64,000 nucleotides of DNA, taken from NCBI GenBank assembly GCA_030248215.1, contig JASANG010000627.1, forward strand, positions 496,001 to 560,000. The letters run 5' to 3'. The stretch is from Enoplolaimus lenunculus. Lineage: Eukaryota > Nematoda > Enoplea > Enoplida > Thoracostomopsidae. The notes below the pieces were generated by a model that was not told the origin of the DNA, did not search any database, and worked only from the letters and a program-made list of their open reading frames with translations. Shown here piece after piece: positions 47,500 through 59,125 of the stretch; the first letter of the stretch is position 1, and each line of letters begins with the position of its first letter. Made by a program: the position numbers and the translations under genes.

Positions 47500-47600
47500 C
47501 TAAGTTAAGCACTACGCCGCAAATCGAATATCGGCCGTCTTGTACTCGAGTCAAACATGCAACCACTACACCTCGCAGTCGATTGCAAGAACTTCTAATA
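47500..47600 (-). mobile_element. tRNA-derived SINE-like repeat, copy 2
   Basis: Minus-strand GGTGTAGTGGTTG (47560-47572) and GATATTCGATTTG (47520-47532) occupy A- and B-box positions. Shares GACTCGAGT.CAAGAC and CTTAACTTAG with copy 1. Confidence 0.5.
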
Positions 47601-47957
47601 AATTATTTCTAATGCGTTTTTCGTAGTTTTTGTTTTACAGTTAATGTTTTTTCATCTTATCTGCTCATAATTATTGCGTAACTATCAACATTTATAGATT
47701 CACAGCGAAACTTTATTCATCGCGCAGCACTTAGTTCAACCACACAGCGATACATTTCGAACCGTGCTGGTTTCCATGCGCTTCGGGAATTTAGCTTTCA
47801 AAGACTTTCTTACGGACAGCCTAGCTATATCATTACCCATAAAAATAAATTATAACAGCTCTTTTCCAAAAACTGAAGCGCTTGTTTAAGATCTTGCTCC
47901 ACTTCATTATACCTCAAATTATTGAGATAGATTTAATAGCGGTTTTAAAAAGTGAGA

Positions 47958-48282
47958 CATGGTGCAACCAGAGTTAAAAATACCGCAGCGCGGCGGAAGC
48001 TAATAAAATTTGCTGTGGCTGCAGGAGAGGAAAAATTATTGGTAGTTAATAACTGTTTCATTTGCTAATTTTAGCAACTGTACGGTGTTTTTAATATTTC
48101 GGTTTAGCGTTTATTTTCTACCAAATCACTGCATTTTTTCCTCAAAAGTTGAAACGAAACGTACCAAACAAATATAATCCGGAAAACTGTGCAAATTTCG
48201 ATGCCGAAATTGCAGGAATCTCCCGGCAGAAATTCATCCAAAGCTGGAGGTTGTTTGTCTACCGGAACCAGAGGTACACCTG
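47958..48282. mobile_element. hAT-like MITE, GCC-rich subfamily, older copy
   Basis: Starts CATGGTGCAACCAGAG and ends near GAGGTACACCTG, with the family interior in between. The right end is abutted by the younger insertion at 48285. No duplication seen. Confidence 0.6.
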
Positions 48283-48284
48283 CA

Positions 48285-48593
48285 CAATGGCGGATCCACG
48301 GGGGGCACACCTGCCGTGGCCCCCCCAACAGCATCTCGACAAAAATTATATAGTGTCAATTGCTGTTCTAAACTGTTTATTTCTCTGTTTTATACACAAT
48401 AGTATAAAGCACGCTTTAAAAGTTTCTTGGCCCTGGAGTCATTTATGCGCTACAATTAGGGATAATAGACACTTACGGATTCTTTAGGGATACGGACTCT
48501 TATTAATTGGGACTCAAAATGAAGACCCCCTCTTATTTGGGCCTTATTACCTGTGAAATCCCCCCCCATTTTGAGATCCTGGATCCACCACTG
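48285..48593. mobile_element. hAT-like MITE (TGGCGGATCCA ends)
   Basis: Ends CAATGGCGGATCCACGG and CTGGATCCACCACTG, 309 bp, with exact 8-bp duplication cacctgca at 48277-48284 and 48594-48601. It is inserted at the right edge of the older element at 47958. Confidence 0.9.
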
Positions 48594-48620
48594 CACCTGC
48601 AGCTTTACAATAGTGGGAGG

Positions 48621-48969
48621 CAGGGTATAAACCGGCGTTAAAAATACCGGAGCAGGAGCTAGTCAACATAAAACTTCCCGGAGCCGGAGCCGGAGGCTAG
48701 GCGGAAAAAGGTAATAAAAATGGTAGCTGATTAGTGTAATCTTAGCCAAGTTAAGTTGTTTGGTTTTACGCTAATTTTTTCGAAATTTCGAAATTCAGTC
48801 CTGAAAATTGTGATATAAGTATAAAACGAAACCCGCTAGAAGCAGATAAATTTTGCAAAGTTATGCAAAATTGTACTACCGAAATTGCCGGAACCTCCGG
48901 CAAAAATTCTGCCGGAGTCGGAGGCCAGTTTCCTGCCGGAGCCGGAGGCAGACCTCCGGTTGTACCCTG
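48621..48969. mobile_element. hAT-like MITE, GCC-rich subfamily
   Basis: Ends CAGGGTATAAACCGG and CTCCGGTTGTACCCTG, 349 bp, with flanking 8-mers gtgggagg and gtaggagc (6 of 8). Confidence 0.82.
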
Positions 48970-49082
48970 GTAGGAGCAATTTGCCAGTACCGCTCAGCTG
49001 AAGGTAACTTGACGTTCGAGCAGAAGGGGGTTATAATTGTCTTATGGTTTTGTTCTGTACGCATTCTACATTTACACGCGTA

Positions 49083-49470
49083 CAGGGTGCAAAGTCAAAA
49101 AATATTGGAACCGGAAATGGGAAATAAAAAATACTTGTTCCGAACAACTCATTTATGCACTATTTTATAGATTTTATGCTGTAACACACCATTTAGAATG
49201 CCAAAATCCTGAAACAAATGCAGTAGGTGGAAACATATTATAAATTACCGAGTATGGCACAAAATGAAAATTTTGGCAATACATGCTCAGACAGTTTTAG
49301 AAAAATAGGTTAGAAATCTGCCAATTTTTTTTAAATTTCCGAATGAGAAAAAGTTTCAATACCGAAAATACCGGAAAATTCCGGTGAAAAAATACCGGAT
49401 TTCTTACCGGAACCGCATACTGAAAAATACCGGATTTTCCTACTGGAACCGGATTTCCGGTTGCATCCTG
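49083..49470. mobile_element. hAT-like MITE, GGAACCGG subfamily
   Basis: Ends CAGGGTGCAAAGTC and CCGGTTGCATCCTG, with flanking 8-mers cacgcgta and cacccgtt (6 of 8). The repeated AATACCGG motif dominates the right half. Confidence 0.8.
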
Positions 49471-49532
49471 CACCCGTTGTAATATTGTAAAACACATCAC
49501 TGTGTATACTATGCTTGAACAGTTTGCAAATA

Positions 49533-49741
49533 CACTGCAAAAAACGGTGAGTCAAATTGATTCTCTCCGAAATAGGCTCTACGGGACTACACAAAATGAG
49601 CCAAATTCGACTCCCACAGAGTCAAATTAGAGTCACTTCGTCGTGCGTTTCACTCTGGCGGAGTCGAATTTGACTCAGTTTGTGTAATCCCGCGGAGCCT
49701 ATATCGGAGAGAGTCAATTTGACTCACCATTTTTTGCAGTG
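49533..49741. mobile_element. Palindromic Tc1/mariner-like MITE downstream of PDE12
   Basis: Long inverted repeats nearly fill the 209-bp element: CACTGCAAAAAACGGTGAG at the left and CTCACCATTTTTTGCAGTG at the right, with TA on both sides. Repeated GAGTCAAATTTGACTC motifs lie within. Tc1/mariner-type by terminal sequence and TA target. Confidence 0.85.
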
Positions 49742-50084
49742 TAGCTGCCTATACACAAGAAAGGAAATTGTTATAAATGGGTGCGCAAGAATACGGACAA
49801 TAAAAATAATGGAAATAGATAGCGTTAAGGCTTTTATGTAAGCTTTTGCCAAAGCTAAGGTTTCGCCGATTTTCTGCGTCTTTATTAAAATTACGTTCCC
49901 CGCGGATGCAAGTTTTGATATTTTCGAGACGCTTTGTGTTTTACGCACCATAAGTTTGACGTGTATACGCTTAAAAATGTATAGCAATAGAATCGCTATG
50001 CACAAAGCATGAGCAAAATGCTGCACAAATTCGAATTAAGCTTTTTTCGCATGAATATTTTAAATTTCATAAATTTCAAAATAA

Positions 50085-50140
50085 AGATTTGATCGACTCA
50101 TGAGGTGGGAGGCGTTTACGATGACCACTGAGCTATAGGA
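50085..50140 (-). mobile_element. tRNA-like promoter segment, intergenic
   Basis: Minus-strand CGCTCCTATAGCTCAGTGGTC, sharing GCTCC.ATA.CTCAGTGGT with the 5.5-kb segment, then a weak B box (GAGTCGATCAAATC). The 3' strand does not close an acceptor stem. Confidence 0.4.
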
Positions 50141-50634
50141 GCGTGACGATCGATCCCAACGAGGCTCTCACGTCTTGTGGAAATTTTCACTGTCAATTTT
50201 TCTTAAAATTTCGAAAGAAAAATTTCAATATCGAAAATACCGCAAAATTCCAGTTAAAATACCTGATTTTTCTCCGGAACAGGATAGTGAAAAATACCTG
50301 ATTTCTTTACTGGAACCGCAATTCCGGTTGCACCTTAGAGTGTGACGGTTATAGATACTATTCTGCTAATTTTTCAACTATATAAATGCAGTCTTAAAAA
50401 TTTGAACCATCAAGAATAAGCCAAAGTGACTCAATTTTTATTAAAAAGTTGCATCGCCAAAACACGAATATATTTACTAATCAGGGTATAAATAGATAAA
50501 GTCAAAGATGCGTTTAGCTTTCTTTCAATTTCATAATTTTATTTCATATCAAATTACGGCTATCTGTAATGAAAAATTGCTATATGCGATTTATTACTAA
50601 TATTGAACATAATATAGAATTTACCGGTATTTAT

Positions 50635-51040
50635 CAGGGTGCAACCGGAGGTGAAAAATACCGGGGCCGGAGGTCAACGAAACTTGTCAGAGCCGGAGCC
50701 AGCGGTGAGGCGAAATTAGGCAGTAAAAATGATGGTTAATTAGTTAAGTTTAGCCAATACCTGCAATATGTTTTTATGTTGTTTGGTTTTATACGCTAAT
50801 TTTCTGCGAAATTTTACAATTTTAATGAAAGTTGTGACAATAGTAAAACGAAACGAGCTAAACAGACAAATTTTGCAAAATTATGCAAAATTTTACTACC
50901 GCAATTGCCGGAACCTCCGGTAAAAATTCTACCGGAATTGCCGGAACCTTCGGTAAAAATTCTACCGGAGCCGAAGCCGGAGCCGGAGGCCGATTTTCTG
51001 CCGGAGCCAAATCTGGAGGCAGACCTCCGGTTGTACCCTG
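50635..51040. mobile_element. hAT-like MITE (CAGGGTGCAACCGG ends) beside PDE12
   Basis: 406-bp element with ends CAGGGTGCAACCGGAGGT and ACCTCCGGTTGTACCCTG and a GC-rich GAGCCGGAGGC core. It is flanked by an exact 8-bp duplication, gtatttat. The CAG-G start and 8-bp duplication are hAT hallmarks. Its right end is 128 bases past the PDE12 stop codon, so it may supply 3' UTR sequence. Confidence 0.92.
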
Positions 51041-51167
51041 GTATTTATATAATGGAAACGGGCATAGATTTTTACCGGAAACGGATTTCCGGTTACATCT
51101 TGTTAATAATAAAGATAAAAACAAAAATTTTACTGCAGGCCACAAAAACAGTGATGGACAATCTGTA

Positions 51168-54100
51168 TTATTTGAATTTAATATCACAGATCAATGGAAT
51201 ATGGTCACTAGGATACTGCCACGAGGGAATTGCAATATGTTTCTTTAGCAAGCTTTCTTCTGGCATTTTGAAGCACTTAGCGCATTCCAATGACTTTCTT
51301 GTGATGAAAATGTGATCAAGGCAGCCTTTAAAACCATCCGTGTAATTCGTAAATTTTGGTGATCCCGATGCCGAAATCAAGTTAAAATTATGTTGCAAAG
51401 CAACGCCCTTAAACGTGTGCTGGTCTGTTGAACCTAAAGCATAACGGATATTATTTACCCAAATGAATAAATCAGGCTTAAAATTATTGTTGAAAGAAAG
51501 TATCATGAAGAACGCGTGCAGATAAAAAAGGTAAGCATTACTGATTCGATCACAGATACAGGATTCGCGCTAACTCTTTAGTTTCCCTCAATCCTAGTAA
51601 GTGTTAAGAAGGCGAAGGTTCCCCCTCCAAACCAAATTTATCACATGCTTTGGTTTAGGCTCACGTTCGTTTGAGAGGGAGAACTTCATGTGTACGAGGG
51701 AAGTAAACAAGTACACTGCAAAAAAATGGTGAGTCAAATTGACTCTATCCGAAATAGGCTCTACGGGACTACACAAACTGAGTCAAATTCGACTCCACCA
51801 GAGTCAAACGTGCGACTTTACTGAGTCGAATTTGAATTTGGCAGAGTCGAATCCGACTCAGTTTGTGTAGTCCCGTAGAGCCTATTTCGGAGAGAGTCAA
51901 TTTGACTCACCATTTTTTGCAGTGTCCGAATTCGTTAAAGTCTACTTTTGAGTGAATTTTATTTCGCACATCAGTTTAAAAGATTATAGGTTAGAGAAAA
52001 AGCTTACGTCCGAGATGCATATTTTAGACAAACTTACTTCCAATACTCCCACAGTTGAGCCAACTTTCAATGCTGAATGCAAAGTTATGTCCACAAGGGT
52101 GGTCAGTTAAAGTAGAAGTACAAAACTAAAGAAAAGTATCGACTTAGTAAAAATTAGACTTAAACCACTGCTCCGTAACTCAAGCGATACCATGAAAGAC
52201 TTCCTGTTAAAAAATTGAAAAAATTACACTTACCGAAATTCCAATCCTGGTGACCTGCAGACAACATTCCATTCAACGCTAAACTGCACACTCCACTGTC
52301 AGGGGTCGAATTTAAATCTCCACAAAACACCACTGGAATTTCGGACAGATCAAACTCAGTATTCTAAAATAATAATAATAATAATAATAAATAATAACTA
52401 CACAATAAATCGTGAACAATCCCAAATTTTTAAGATTACCAAGCACTATTGATAAAAGTAGCATCAAAATACCTATGCATTATGTAATTCGAGGATGACC
52501 GAGACCGCTTTGCAAGAAATCCATAAACATGGTAAACAGTATAACGTATTTATAACGTACTTCATTTACTTACCTTCTCAAATATTTCCGTCAGTACAGT
52601 CTTAACATATCGTAAACAGAGCAAAAGCTGCGCAACCTTTACGTGAGGTACCTTTGGACTGAAGTACAAGTGAGTATTCGCTACACACAAATATCGGTGG
52701 CAAGCTAAATGAGTTTCAAGCACCATAACCTAAAACGTTATAATAAACGGTTGAAAAATCTACATTTCTGCCCATGTTAACTATAGGGGCCTGTTTACTA
52801 ATCCAAAGTCAAAACATGTAGCTAAACTTACATCGGCCTAAAACCTAAGACAACGGTAACCATAATTTAAAGCATTACGGCTCCCAGTCTATAAGTCCCC
52901 TAATTATGAGAAAATCCCCAAGTTCGGCTGTCTTTCAGTAAACAAGTCTGTGAATAATTTTCATAGGCCCCATATCTTTAACCAAAACCAAATATTTCAA
53001 ATTCAACAATGTAAAATAACACCAGAGTTTCAGACAATTTGTATCTAACAAAGAATTTTTTGTCCAAAAATGTTGCTTTCAAACGAAGGCGTTGTAGTGT
53101 GTAGTCACATGGGAAGTAATTGCAAACTAGACAAACATAAAAAATATATAACTGCGGTTCAACGCTTTGATTAGCAGAGTCAAACACCAAAAAATGCACA
53201 ATCTACTAATCCATGCACACCTACACATAATTATTAAACATAGATCGGCAACTGCTTCCATTTTAGTACCTGCACTACATTGTTTAGCTTGTCGACTAGT
53301 GCCTTCATTTCAGGTGTTTGCAGCAATACATCATTTATATCAGTATCTACTGTGCTCATCTGTTGTGTAAGTCCAGAAACCGATACGTGTATGGACCTGA
53401 AACAAACGAATAACATTAAAAATAAACCAACAAATACTTATAGTGCAACCCCCATACGTACATTGAGCATTACTACCACTCGCGGTACCACTGCGATAAC
53501 TTTAATACAGCATCTAAAACTTCCAATTAAAGTACCTTCGTAATTGTTAAACTAATTGAATTAAGTATTTTTTCTATGACAGCATAATGTACTTTCCTAC
53601 TAAAATCCATAAGTCACTTCAGCACACGTTGCCTATGACTGAATTCGAATTGCTGCGGATAAATAAATCAAATCAAGATCGCCCACTACGACTCACCGAA
53701 ACTTATCGCGTCGAAAATATATAGCAATGCCTTCCTGAACAAGACCTGTCTTTTTACCAAATCCATTGACTGTTTCATAACCCGACCGTTCCAATACTTC
53801 AGAAAAATAAAGATTGTGAACAAAACTGTCAACTTCTTGAAGGCAAAGGATGTCAGCATTGAATTCTGTAAAGATAAAGCAAACAACCATACTAGCATAA
53901 ATTTTGCTGTTATAAACAACTGCACGACAATACTGAGTTTCCTTAGCGACGTAAGCGCCAAGTACTCTGAGATTTAAATCATACAACGGTAGACACTCAC
54001 TATTCAGAAAATCTGATCATCTTGTATTAAGGTGGTGCTGTACCTTTTGAAATTTTAATGTTGAAAGAACCCTTAGTTGGAGATAGGTATAGACTTTATC

Positions 54101-57100
54101 TGTTGTATTTTACATTTTCATAATCCACGGAAGCGCAATCTATCTTCACCGGTTTATTTTCGGCAACTGTCAAGATTTATATACTATACAAATGAAATCT
54201 GCCTAATTGTTATCGTCACTTTTTAGTAAAATATCTTAATTTCTACCAACCAAAATTGAACACTTGAATTTTTAGTTCCGGTAAAAATTTACCGGAACCG
54301 GACGGTCAAAAATTGGCGGAACCGGAATTCCGATTTAACAGTGCTCTGAATTCATTGTTTAGTTTTAGTTGGATTGTAATCAAAAGAAGAAAGGTTTTGG
54401 TGTGCGATTACTGACTCGAAGTAATTATTATTTCACATCAAACTAAACATGACACCATTAGTATGTACGGTACTACCTATTGATATATTAGACAAAATAC
54501 TTTGCAACGAAATCAAAATACCTAAAAACAAACTTTTGTCTTTTATAGTATACATATGCAACGGAGGCAGATCCAGAAAACTCTTAAGGTTGGGACCCTG
54601 TGATATATAAAATATAATAGCAAAATAACTCGCTAGCAAAACAAACGGAAAGAAAATATTTGATTTCATACTATTGAGGGGCTAGGTTTGTGCCTTCCGT
54701 TTGGATCCACCAGTAGTGGCGGATCCAGGATCTCAAAATGGGGGGGGGGGGCAAAATTTCACAGATAATAAACTTACTTTTGACCCACACACAAACCACG
54801 AACTATTGTCACAAAATTGCTAAGTATTTAAATTTTGTCGAGATGCTGTTGAGGGGGCCACGGCCGGGGTGGCCCCCCATGGATCCGCCGTTGTCCACCA
54901 GTGATATGAAAATTTCAAGTGAAGCCTCAAATTGATACCATATTGATATATTGTATGTACTTTTTAAAACAAAGCTAACCAGTCAACTGTTTCAACAACA
55001 TTGGAATTCTATAGTTTCGGTGAATGGCTTCCTCATTGCAGTACGGAAAGTAACCGTCTGGTCCTGGTTTGATGTAGAGATCCGCCAAGACATTATACGA
55101 TACAATTCGAAAACTAAACAGGCACAAAACTTTACAGTTTTTGAATAAAGCATGCACACCCTAAGTTATACTGGAACCGTGTTCGGAAGCGGAACAGAAA
55201 AGTTATACGGAATAGGAATAGGCACTAAGAATTTTCACAGGACATACTTTTTACTTACAGAGTCTTATTTTACGTAGTTGCATAGTATGCGCCGGATCAA
55301 GTATTTCAATACTAATTTAATTACCTGTTTAAGATATAACTATCGGTTGTTATGACAATAAACATAATTGCAGGCAATCCGGTTCACAGGTTAGAAACGA
55401 TAACAAATTATGATTCCGATTCCGATTATACGTGCAATCTGAATCAGAATTTTAACAGTAACTGAATTTGAACAGTCGAACTCGGAATCTTAACAGGATT
55501 GAATTTACATCGGAACCCTGATTGGAATCGGAATTGCATCCGTTTGCACCCTGCAACAACACATATAATAACATGCAGCAAAACCTGCGAAACGCGCATG
55601 ACTTTCACCATATTAAAGGAATGATATCCTTCAATTAAGTAAAAACCATTTTGGTACTTAACATAATTTTGATTGATTCTTGTCTCGTTCTAAAAAATGT
55701 ATTCTATGTAACCCTCGTTTGCGTTTGATTGCACAAAAGACACATTACGCTGTAATTCACCTACATACAAATGACAACCGAAATTGCAGATACAATTCTT
55801 ACCAATTATCGTTTGGTAAAACAGATAGCTCTTGTACAATGTCTTCATGAATCGGATTTCCAGGATTTTGCTTGACTTTTTGGCCAGAAAAATGAACACA
55901 AGGCAGGCCTAGAACGCCATCCGCAGAGTAGAGCAATGCAACCAGAATAAGTTCACGGTCAATTACGTCTACCGATGGAGTATAATACTCAGTTTGTGGG
56001 TCGATACTAGCAAGCAGCTTAAAGCCAGGCGGCGAAAGTTCATTTGGGCTGGCATAAGTTGACTGTAACTCGGACCTTGAAGTTTCCGATGATGCTTGAG
56101 AGTGATCGTCGCGGCTCGATGTGTAATATTTTAGCACTACCTAAAAATAATTCAAAATACATGCAATGGATTTTGTGCAATCAATTTCTAAGATTACTTA
56201 CACATTTTACAAATCAAATGGAAAATTACTGAATTTCGAAAATTACAACACACTAGGTCGAAAAAATATAAGAAATATAACCAAAACGTGATTGGTTTAC
56301 ACACATTTATAATACATTATGAACAAAAAGTACAATCCAAAATCCCCAGTAGCTTTAGTATATACTGAAGCTAGCGTGGTCATAAAACTTATGAAATATT
56401 TCAGGTTGAAAATAAAACACTAACAGATACATTTTTAGTTGCAAGCCTAACATCCAATTAGGACAACACAATTATAATTTTCTGGCTTTTGCCTTATTAA
56501 CGAAATACGCTCATAAAATCCAAACTTAGCGCAACAGGACGCAAGTATTTACTTTACCTTTTTAGCGTCATCGGTGGCCTTCAACCGCGGTATGACTGGA
56601 AATCCAGCAAAAATCCTAAGCGAAACTTTGATCATTTCTACTCGTGCAGGATTCCAATGTATTCGCCAACTTCGTCTGTGCGATGAAAATATTTCGTTTT
56701 CGTCTGTTCTGATCAAAAGCGAAGCCGCAGTGCGAAAACTATCAACACAAGTTGCATCACACGTGTCAATTTTTTGGTCATCAGCCCCGCATAAAACAAC
56801 TGAAAAATATTTCCAACGTAACAAATGCGAGCAAAATATTCCAAGACTAATTTGTCATATACAATCAGTACGAACGCAATTCTAGACGGAACAAACTGTC
56901 GAAGGTGCCTCAGGTGACCAATTGACTACTCACTGTGCTTCGGGAATGAAAAGTAAAATTTTTAAAGCAAAGAAATTGTACATTGTTAAGTACGTATTTT
57001 TTATAATGTGAAATTTTCTTACTAAGCCCATTTTTACTTATTTTACCGTATGCATATGATAAAACATACCAAATTTATTATTATTCCGGCATTATATATA

Positions 57101-58164
57101 ACGTTTGCAGCAATATGGTTTACTAAACTACGCCTCGGATTTTTTGCCTTTGTGATTGATTGTCTTACATATTAATTGGAATATAGATTAACAAAAACAT
57201 ACTTTCGTATGATGGGAAATGTTTCATTTCTCCAGAAGAATCCTTCGTGCGCGTACCTTTGGGGAATTTGAAAACTGTTTCCTTAAATAATAACGGATTA
57301 TATACATATATAACAAAATATGCATATACTGAGTGAAGTTGTCATTGACAAACTGAACGCAATCGCACTGAAATTCGAAAGTACGATACGCTTGAACTTT
57401 AGGGGCAACATTGTATGAATTCAAGTACTGCATGAAAACAATATGTTTTTCAAAGTCATGATCATGCTTCATTATATGAACTTTCAAATGAAATAAAACG
57501 CGGCTTATCAACAAATCACATTGCACTGAAAATTATTTTGTAGTAAAAATTATTTTTTACAATCAAATTCCGCTATGGGATTAGCCATTTTTACTTTCAA
57601 CGCCGAGCTATTTTTTCATCAAGTTTAACCATTATGTTGCGTGCTGTTTATTGCACATTTCCGTATCAGTATGACACTCTTAACTTAACGTCACACTGCT
57701 TGCAAGTAAAACCACCGACATACGTCAGATAACAGTTAAATGATTGTTAAAATGTGAAACCGTAAAAAAATTAACCTCACCAAATACTTCTTTGCTATAC
57801 GATCCATTGTGTACTGCGTTAATTCGTTGTTTCTCTTCAAATTCAAAATTTTCGATACTCTCATAGGCGTGCTACTACGTTCACCATTGTCCACGCATCT
57901 GTCTATGCTAGAATTATTTCCGCTGGCAGTGCAGCAGACGTCGTCGTCTGGAGTAACAGGCAACATTAAATGCAATATTGAACAATCGTTCGATGGTACT
58001 GCGTACAGTTTTGTAGCATCAATAAAACTATTGAGCATCGTTCGTGTATACTGCAGCTGAATGCGGTTAATATTTGAGCTATAATAGCACTGCTTAATAT
58101 GAATCAAGTTTTCGCTGTAAACCAAACGGCGGAACCGGACATAAACATTGTATGATCGTTGCAT
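51168..58164 (-). CDS. PDE12: 2',5'-phosphodiesterase 12-like EEP nuclease, 10 exons
   Basis: Mg-dependent exonuclease/endonuclease/phosphatase-fold enzyme. The vertebrate orthologue degrades 2-5A and trims poly(A) on mitochondrial RNAs in the matrix. Exons: 57781-58164, 57203-57281, 56558-56799, 55803-56140, 54980-55113, 53697-53865, 53270-53396, 52574-52729, 52234-52363, 51168-51433. All junctions are GT-AG and phase-consistent, giving 674 residues (human 609). Seen in order: a basic N-terminus (MQRSYNVYVRFRR) usable as a presequence, VSLRIFAGFPVIP, FRIVSYNVLADLY, the metal-binding Glu in ADILCLQEVD, VANTHLYFSPK, catalytic VVFCGDLNSTPDSGV, GFKGCLDHIFI, and the terminal His in PSDHIPLICDIK. 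The N-terminal exons (1-3) are less conserved; exon 2 is the weakest call. Confidence 0.95.
51714..51924. mobile_element. Palindromic Tc1/mariner-like MITE in PDE12 intron 9
   Basis: A close sibling of the copy at 49533 (same length within two bases, same GGCTCTACGGGACTACACAA block). TA is present on the left; the right flanking dinucleotide is changed. Confidence 0.85.
52373..52396. repeat. ATA trinucleotide microsatellite
   Basis: About eight AAT/ATA units immediately upstream (in gene sense) of the PDE12 exon 9 acceptor. Confidence 0.85.
54029..54347. mobile_element. hAT-like MITE, GGAACCGG subfamily, in PDE12 intron 5
   Basis: The interior matches the 4.4-kb and 46.2-kb copies (GATAGGTATAGACTTTATCTG block, then ACCGGAACCGG and AACCGGAATTCCG). 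The ends are eroded. Confidence 0.6.
54557..54713. mobile_element. Older GGCGGATCCA-type MITE, outer copy
   Basis: Starts GGAGGCAGATCCAGAAAACTC and ends TTTGGATCCACCAG, interrupted there by the inner copy. The last bases of the terminal repeat (tg) lie beyond the insertion at about 54902. Confidence 0.7.
54714..54893. mobile_element. hAT-like MITE (TGGCGGATCCA ends), inner nested copy
   Basis: Ends TAGTGGCGGATCCAGG and CATGGATCCGCCGTTG, 180 bp, with exact 8-bp duplication tccaccag. It is inserted into the right terminal repeat of an older relative (about 54557-54713) inside PDE12 intron 5. It contains a run of ten G (about 54740-54749). Confidence 0.9.
57203..57281 (-). CDS. PDE12: PDE12 exon 2, least certain exon
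   Basis: This 79-base exon lies between a tatttaag acceptor and a gtatgt donor. It enters in phase 0, matching exon 1 (gtgagg donor after KKYL), and leaves in phase 1, matching exon 3. It encodes ETVFKFPKGTRTKD, a hydrophilic linker that I cannot align with confidence. Exons 1 and 3 cannot be joined in frame without it. Confidence 0.65.
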
Positions 58165-58642
58165 TTACAACAGACCGCCAAATTGAGACAAAAGAAGTTG
58201 TGAAATTCGACGATTATATTAAAGTGCATGGACGCCGCGATATTGGATAGACGTGTGCAAGCGGAGTCCAATGTAGATAAATTTTCACAATGTTGTGCAA
58301 CTGCAAACGTTACAACTTTTAATTTATATGCGGAACTACTAAAAACGGCTTGCCCACACAAATACTTTATTATACTTGATAACTATTTAAGGTAAAACCT
58401 GTCTGAAATATATATTAGTCAGAGTGCGACCAGGATAATTAATTTAAATGTAATAATGAACGGCATTGATATATGAGAGCGTAACTAACAATTCTTCCTT
58501 CTGTGGCCTAAGGAATCCAAAGTATTTACGTGACAAAACTTAACATGTCACGCCGATGAATTTTTAACACGTTAACAACTATTCTATTTCACTACCACTA
58601 TGATTTTGCAGCGTTGCGTACAGTTGCAATTTTTGTTTGGCC

Positions 58643-58830
58643 CAACTTACTTTTAGGGGCATCCAGTTTACCCTGCGTACTACAAAACGGATGTGTCTTA
58701 GGATTAACGGTTATTATGTTCACCTTACGCCTCGTCTTAGTTTTAGAGTTATTTTTAAGGTGAAGTTTAAACTAAGGGTAAGTAATAGGAATATCCTACG
58801 ATACCGTTACGCCCCTAAAATAATACTGTT
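58643..58830. mobile_element. TTAGGC-family MITE, divergent copy
   Basis: Left end GGCCCAACTTACTTTTAGGGG and right end TACCGTTACGCCCCTAAAA are clearly the family terminal repeats. The core has lost most hexamers. Confidence 0.6.
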
Positions 58831-59125
58831 CTTCTTTATCACGTTTTCCAGCATTATTTTAACCCATTAAATATTGTTAACACACACGGGCTCTTGCAAA
58901 CATTTACAACACATGTATGACAGAAAAAATATGTACAAGTCAATCAATTCCATGGCAGTTCACATAAATACAGATGGTTTCAACGTTTTGAAGTTTATAA
59001 AAACACCAGAACTTCCGCTGGATGCCGTTATTTCGGCCCGGATAGCCGGTCGCACCCTGATAGAAACATATGTACACGCCACCATCTATAATTTAACAAA
59101 ATACAATATAAACAGTTACACTCTG

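Noticed and set aside
46640-47612. Two plus-strand ORFs with similar peptides, taken as duplicated exons
   Set aside because: The similarity is equally strong on the opposite strand and centres on A- and B-box-like motifs, which fits a tRNA-derived repeat better.
50085-50160. tRNA gene on the minus strand
   Set aside because: A good A-box but a weak B-box and no acceptor-stem pairing. Same conclusion for 5533-5592.
53686-53986. Minus ORFs extending beyond PDE12 exon 6
   Set aside because: Only 53697-53865 is coding by homology and splice phase. The rest is read-through into intron, as for most ORFs overlapping the four genes.
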